From positions 744,001-808,000 of the forward strand of contig JAZAYU010000222.1 of NCBI GenBank assembly GCA_038501625.1: a stretch of DNA of 64,000 bases. Direction: 5' to 3'. The translations under genes were made by a program, and so were the position numbers. The notes under the pieces were generated by a model. It was not told the origin of the DNA. It saw nothing but the letters and a program-made list of their open reading frames with translations, and did no database searches. The DNA is from Corbicula japonica. Its lineage: Eukaryota; Mollusca; Bivalvia; Venerida; Cyrenidae. Below, piece by piece: positions 34,166-64,000 of the stretch (position 1 is the stretch's first letter; every line of letters starts with the position of its first letter).

Positions 34166-36554
34166 TTTTTCAAAGTTCCCTTTTCATAATTATAATAAAT
34201 GTATTATGTAAAGAAATGTATTTTGAAGCAAAGGAACATATGTTGTTTTAATAGACATCCAGTCGAAAAAGTATTGTTTACATTTACGCCTATGTAAATA
34301 TTGCCAACTGATTGTTAGTAGTCCTGTTACGTACGCTTAACATGTTTACGGATAGAAAATCCTTAAGATCGTTTAATGTAATAGATGTAACTCTAATGTA
34401 TTACTTGCTTCGGTAAGATAGGGTTTTGTTTCATTGTAGATATTAGTTTCAATAACCTCCCTTGATGGATGTATCCTAATTTCAAACCATGTAGAATGTC
34501 AATCATTGTTGGTGGCAGTATATTGACAGACTTTAACTATGCTTTTTTTTGGGTCACTTGCATGGTTGGCTAGGTGCTGAGGCCGTATTTGTATGACTTT
34601 GTTGGGCTTTTCTATACAATTAATAAAAATACTATAATAATAATAATAATATGGGTTGTCGTACACGGATGCATATGCTCCTGTAACAGATGGAACAGTA
34701 AGACTTTTTCTTTTCTTACGATGTATGAATAACCGGGGCATCTCACTGATTGCATGCGCAAAAATATTGTAACAAAATTGAATAAATAGATAAAAGGGAG
34801 ATTATGATGGATTAAAAAGATAAAGTTCTTACAGAGATCCCTTTTGTTTGATAATACTCTTGATGCAATAGTATACAATAAACCACAAATAATAGTGGAA
34901 ATGTAGCGTTTGAGTTGAGGAGGTTGTAAAGGCTGTGGCATATTGGTTGTGATCAAGGAGTTAATTTTCTTGATATTGATATAACCTCCTTGCGTACTAA
35001 ATCGTTTGTATACAATACTTTTCTACTTTGTTCAATCTAATCTGTAAGATGCAATAAATGACTGTGCATGTTAAACTGATAATCCACATGACCATTTTGT
35101 TTTCAAATTTTATCTTATAAACAGAGTAAAATGTCTTGTTAAATATTAAACGTGGGTGATCCCCTACCAAATTTGTTTCATAAACATGACCACCAATGGT
35201 CGAGTTTCTTTCACATTAAAGATGAATAATTTTAAAATATTGATTCAATGTCACAGAGAGTATTTAAACTAGTAGAACAAATGCGTTAATTTCGTTGCCC
35301 ATCTGTCATAGTTTCTTTTGGACAACGTCTTGTCTCTGGTAGCTCCCTTACCCCCCAAAAATAAATACAACATGTAAATAAAAACATACACAACGAAATG
35401 CTCTTAACATAAAAATACCTAATTGCTTTCCTTAAGCTGAACAAACTTAAACTTGTATATTTTATTTGATGTTTTAAGTATTGAGACTAATTCATTAAAG
35501 GTGGAAAATTTCCAGCTAGCGTTTAATTTATCGAAATTTTGTGTTAAAATAAGATATACTAAATATAACCCAAAGTATAAAAGTAAAAAACTTATTCAGA
35601 TAATTGCAAAAGCATTTTTGCAGTTGTTTGTGTTCTGTGTTCTAATGGTCATCTATCAAAACAATGAATAGCTCCCGGTGGTCGCAGTTGTCAAAGAAAA
35701 TCATTAAAGTGAAAATGGAATGGTCAAGATTTAATCCGAATACAAACTAAAAATTTGTGTTCCTTGTTAAGATAAAACACTCTTCAAACTGTTGAATTCC
35801 AGTTTGATCCCTCTTCTGTCAATCAATTTTGATAAATGACGATAAAAACTTGCGATAACACTGTCAAGCATATTTCAAGTTTGATATTTGTTCATGTAAG
35901 GCTTGGAGTGGAAGGAATGTGTAACCACTGATAACGGACGGCGGTGTGACGGATGATCGTTATAGGAAGTCATAGACGACTCACTGTTTGCACATTTCAG
36001 CCATCTTTGAAAAAAGGTGGGGCATGTTTGTGTTTGCTTGTCTTATTGACACTTAGGTTATTTTTTCGGCGGTTTTGTGTTTCCACCCATGCTTGTCAAC
36101 AACGCGTCAATTTCTGGGATTAATTTTGTATGTAGAGATTAATGAAAGAGGTAAGATAATTAATTTTATTGCAAACTAAATATAAGACGAAAATATACGA
36201 CGATTTGTTACACCATAACTAAAAAGACCAGACAACATTCACAAATACTTTAAATAAAAATATAGAGACCGGTCTGAGATCTCAGCATTCTGACTTGTTA
36301 AATTGAGACTAGTCTCAGAAATGACCAACTAGAAGCTTGAGAATTAAGACTGGATTACACTATCACTTTTACAACTTTAAATATTCCAGACCTCAAATTA
36401 AATTATGAGAATCTATAATATATAAAATATCATTTAGACAAATTATAATTTGTGGAAGTCACTTTAACCTTTCTCAAAGCTTCGTCGCATTTATTGGCTT
36501 CATATTATAATATTCTGTGACGACTTCATACATACTCATCATCACCATTTTAGT

Positions 36555-36715
36555 AAAAATATTATATGAGAACTTTGAAAGCAAACGAACATGACAAGTA
36601 TGAAAATATTGCAAGTTCAGTTTGACTGAGCCTAGTCATGGGTAGTAATGAAAATGCACTTTACTACCGTCGCCGCTTATTACCGGGTTAAGTGCAACTC
36701 GGTATTTCTACAGTA
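36555..36715 (-). mobile_element. R2 repeat, short copy
   Basis: aactttgaaagcaaacgaac, atgaaaatattgcaagttc, gtttgactgagcctagtcatgg, ttactaccgtcgccgc. Constant end only. Confidence 0.6.
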
Positions 36716-38043
36716 AAATGCTTACTAATAATAGTCTGTGAATAAATTCTTTTCGCCCCTCCATCATCCCCTACATCAGTTCTTCATGACGATATAACAG
36801 TGAGTACGTATGATAACTAGGTTCATCTTATCCTAATTCCTCATAAGGGGAAGTTGCAAGGTACTTACAAAGGTCTATGTTTATCGATTAAGTAATAAGG
36901 AAACACTTGAGGTAAAAGGTTTATCGTCATAAAACGGAAATTAATAAAAGAAATTCTCATTTGCACTGTGCTACACTATGCACTATATAAAGTAAAAGGA
37001 ACAATAATATCAACAAAACAAGGGTTATCTTGTGTCATGCAGTAAATAAAAATTTGGGGGAATTCACTCAGATAAAAATGTTGATTTGGGCGTCATTTAT
37101 AGCAATTTCACTTATTATTGAAATGAAAATTTAACCCTTTTTTAGAATGAATAGTGGACTTTGATCTTATTTTATAACTGGTTGAACCAAATACTTGCTG
37201 CACTACCATCTAATTCTAAACACCAAACCAACACATCTCCATGCAGCAGAGGATGTCATAGATAGCGTTTGCCAAATAATGCACAAATTGTACAGTGCTA
37301 AAAAGCATACCTGATCTGTTTTTGAGAAACTGTAAAACTACGAGGACAATATATATTTGTTTCTTTATACTTCCTCTTTATAACTATTGTCATTTTATCA
37401 CGTAGATTCATACTAGTCAAATTCATCATTAATGCAAAACATTACCATTAATTAAGTTTCTGTTTAAACTGAAACATAATTTACCTTGAAGTTCTTAAAT
37501 GATCGTAAAGATAAAATGCACAATGAATACGAATTCGAAATACCAGATATGACCATTGAAAATGTACGTTATTTTTATTGATTTCATGTTTATTATAGAA
37601 GAAAGTGAATAATATGCATATAGTAAAATGACGTTTGATTTTACAGAATTATGGATTTAACCTCCTGAATATTCAACAAGAATTAGAATATTTTAGCTCT
37701 TATTATACAAAAAATATTGTGTCTTCTTTATGTCATACATATATAGTTATTAATCTTCTAATCTAATCGCGGAGTCATAATTTCATTTTTGTTTGTTGTT
37801 GTTGTTTTTAAGGAAAAAAAAACACGTCCGGATAAAACAATTGACTGTACATACTCAAATATGTTTGCTCCAATCTGCATGTTATGCGCTTGCATGTTAA
37901 ACTGATAATCCGCAAGGAAAGTTGCTTTAAATTGTTAAATCGTATCTAACAAAAAGATTAATATGTCTTATTCAACACCTAATATTAACAATATAGCGCT
38001 GAACAATTTTTAAGGGAGAGAGCGAGAAAAATAGAGAGAGAGC

Positions 38044-38045
<2 letters not shown>

Positions 38046-38091
<46 letters not shown>
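38046..38091 (+). repeat. (GA)n microsatellite, intergenic
   Basis: About 46 bases of uninterrupted GA after shorter GA-rich text. Confidence 0.95.
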
Positions 38092-38093
<2 letters not shown>

Positions 38094-39164
38094 CAATACT
38101 TGCTTGGTTGCAGTTAAAATATATTGAATCACTAAAGGTCAAATTTTGGTTGGCAGGCATTATATATGCAAACAAGCTCTTGAATCTTCGAATTCGAGGG
38201 TCATTCCATGACAACATAACCATTGCAAGTTGTTCATTATGCCTTGTCGGAAGTGTTATTGTCAACTTACAGAGATCTGATATCTATCGATCTAGTAATG
38301 AAGAAACACTCGATGTTATTGTTATAAAATAAAAAAAATAATGTCATTAAATATCCCCAACACTACAAAACACACAAGGACATTAATTCAACAAGAAGAC
38401 CACAGAATGAGACGGCGGTTGTTGTTACACTTAGAATATGTTAAGCGGTACTATTTTTTTGTCTGTGGCAACTCTCAAATTTTTATCATTAAAACAGTTT
38501 TTGTTCAATTGTACCATTATAAAATGGAACGAAATCGACTGGTATCTCGACTGTTGTTGTTCGTTACCACTGAAATAGCTCTAAAATAGATAAATGTATA
38601 TATGTCGATGCCTAGATGGCCAGTACCAAGAAAATGCAAATCTGCGCAATGCCTTCATGCATAAATGTTCTGTAATTGATAAACTGTTTAACCATAAGAA
38701 TTATTGGTAGATCACTTCTGCGTTGTTTGAACCACTGACAAAATATCACATGAACGGTATTCACGTTTCTTGACCAAGGTAACTTCCCTTCGATTCGGTA
38801 CAAAATAAATTCGAATATTCTGATGTCATCTTTTGATTTATCTTCAGATATTGATTTCGTATACAATATGTAAATAACAAAACTATAACACATTTCCATC
38901 TTATTAAATAAAGTTTCTAATAAAACTGAAACAGTATTTGAACAACTGCAGTTTACACTTTGAAGAGATCATAAAGATAAAATGCTCAAGTAAAACCAAT
39001 ACTACATGTCGTAAATAACTATAATTATACCTAAACCACGAAAACGTATACCTTCTTTTTGTCATGTATTCTACCGGCTGATTGGGTTATTCATCGATTT
39101 GAAAGTGTTATTTCACATGGAAGTAATCTACTGATTTTGGCACATATGTTGATTTTCTGTATAA

Positions 39165-39275
39165 ACTACTCTTTCATATTTTTGCCCACGAACAGGCTCA
39201 ATAAACCAGAGCCTGCAATATTTTCGTATTTGTGGTGTTCGGTCGCTTTCAAAGTCCCCTTTTAATCTATTTCAT
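39165..39275 (+). mobile_element. R2 repeat, short 3'-end copy
   Basis: tgcccacgaacaggctcaat, aaaccagagcctgcaat, attttcgtatttgtggtgtt, cggtcgctttcaaagtcccc. Confidence 0.7.
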
Positions 39276-39754
39276 ATTAACACTTGCTCAATAGACAATT
39301 GTGATTTGTACTCCATTACATTTATTTAATACAGAGGAATTCATTATTCTTCTTAATAGTTTTTAAGGAATCTTTCAATGGTATGGTGAAAACTGACGAT
39401 GATTTTAGTGATATACAAACGAATTTCACGGCAGTTAATCACGTTGATTTTGATAAAGATTTTAACTTATTATACATAAAGCTAACTATTTTGTTTCAGG
39501 CTCAGTTACTTAAGAAATTAATTATCAGTTAACCTATTTACAATTATTGCTTTCTTTTATAATCCTGTGAATAAATAAAAAGACATCAATGCTTATAATG
39601 CTAATTCCCGCGCATGTTGGAACAATACGCCAAAATTTGACTTTTTATTTCTTTTTCGAAAAGGTTCGAAAACGGCGGAGCAGTCTGTCGCACCAGACTC
39701 TATAGTATTGTGTTCAGTGCACGTAGTAAAACGTTAATTTTTAACTGAAAAGAA

Positions 39755-40005
39755 GTGAATAGGAACATCAGGAATGGCCACATCCATAAGACACAGCCTC
39801 CCCACACAGCCGAAACGTTAAGAGGAAAAGAAAGCATGGTGTTACAATAATCAGTTTCAAAATGGACGCCACAAACAATTAACGAAAGTGAGAACCCGAG
39901 GGGTAACCGCCTTGGAACGGTCAGTGGCAAAACAATTTGCCACTAGAGGTTTAAACCAGGTTCTAGGGTGCACCAGCCTCATACTTGCCCCAGCAGGTTC
40001 TCATA
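39755..40005 (-). mobile_element. R1 retroelement 3'-end copy upstream of CadB
   Basis: Clean reverse complement of R1: aatggccacatccataagac, cacagcctccccacacagcc, aacaattaacgaaagtgagaacc, ggtttaaaccaggttctagg, then cttgccccagcaggttctca. It ends about 170 bases before the CadB exon 1 acceptor-like site. Confidence 0.85.
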
Positions 40006-40127
40006 TGTCTACTCCACTGTTTCGGTCTAGATACAGAATGTTGTATCGTAAATTCTAATAGCTCCCTCTGTATAATTTGAACCCATTACTTTGCCTAGAA
40101 AACAGAAAAGTTTTACATGTAGTCTCA

Positions 40128-40134
40128 TATATAG
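40128..40134 (+). promoter_or_regulatory. Candidate TATA box of CadB
   Basis: TATATAG 100 bases before the CadB start, with ttcttactaac following at 40141 as in CadA. Confidence 0.3.
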
Positions 40135-40178
40135 TATACTTTCTTACTAACTTTAACGGTGTGCTTCTATTATTTTAG

Positions 40179-63901
<23,723 letters not shown>

Positions 63902-64000
63902 GTAAGCTACAAACAAAACTGCTCATTTTTATAGGTCAAATTCTGTATCCGCATCTGCAAGTCTTGAATAAATTATGATGGTAAATTTACAGATATATAT

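Larger units (their letters stand above)
28801..40127. other. CadA-CadB intergenic region
   Basis: About 11.3 kb with no gene I can support: short frames only, none with splice context or domains. Contents are the R1, R2, R3 and microsatellite entries above plus AT-rich DNA. A phrase around catgttaaactgataatcc recurs at about 35065 and 37893, and ccaagacctt..aatacgttt at about 29630 and 30060, suggesting small local duplications. Confidence 0.55.

Noticed and set aside
38108..38332. 74-codon frame in the intergenic region
   Set aside because: No splice sites, domains or similarity to neighbours; consistent with chance in AT-rich DNA.

Overview
The window looks like nuclear DNA of an animal, most likely a bivalve mollusc. 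It is AT-rich, its genes are split by GT-AG introns, and it is crowded with small non-autonomous transposons, a degenerate reverse transcriptase with many truncated relatives, and tandem-array elements of a kind common in bivalves. A secreted coiled-coil plus C1q-domain protein, a family greatly expanded in bivalves, supports this. The genus cannot be fixed from the sequence. No CRISPR array, operon, rRNA or convincing functional tRNA is visible.

Layout. (1) 155-1310 (+): last coding exon of an unrecognised lysine-rich protein (U1). (2) 5276-6589 (+): a complete two-exon gene for an unrecognised 290-residue protein (U2). (3) 12561-28522 (+): a complete 14-coding-exon gene, cadherin-like A (CadA), for a 441-residue single-pass membrane protein with a signal peptide. 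(4) 28523-40178: intergenic DNA with repeats only. (5) 40179 to beyond the right edge (+): cadherin-like B (CadB), a tandem paralogue of CadA. Fifteen coding exons (590 codons) are inside the window and the frame is open at the edge. (6) 60901-62547 (-): a two-exon C1q-domain gene lying entirely inside one CadB intron on the opposite strand.

CadA and CadB match exon by exon (exons 1-11, same splice phases). They share a cysteine-containing N-terminal module I do not recognise, followed by cadherin repeats. CadB keeps the calcium-linker motifs (DIDDNDP, DIDDHLP, DINDNNP, DKD) and runs on into further repeats. CadA leaves the shared architecture after exon 11: its second linker reads ARNDQVPK, its LDYE site reads LDYK, and it goes straight into a membrane segment and a short tail. 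The pair therefore looks like a tandem duplication that produced one long calcium-type cadherin and one short, partly calcium-independent relative.

The introns and spacers record transposition after that duplication. They hold a hAT-type element with a perfect 8-bp target duplication, several TTAA-flanked foldback elements, two TA-flanked elements, an 0.9-kb foldback made of a minisatellite that switches orientation, three tandem-array elements that share a modular head, and at least eleven copies of one retroelement 3' end. One of those copies carries a piece of U2 exon 2. Three local duplications touch splice sites: CadA exon 8 acceptor, CadA exon 13, and the C1q exon 1/intron boundary.
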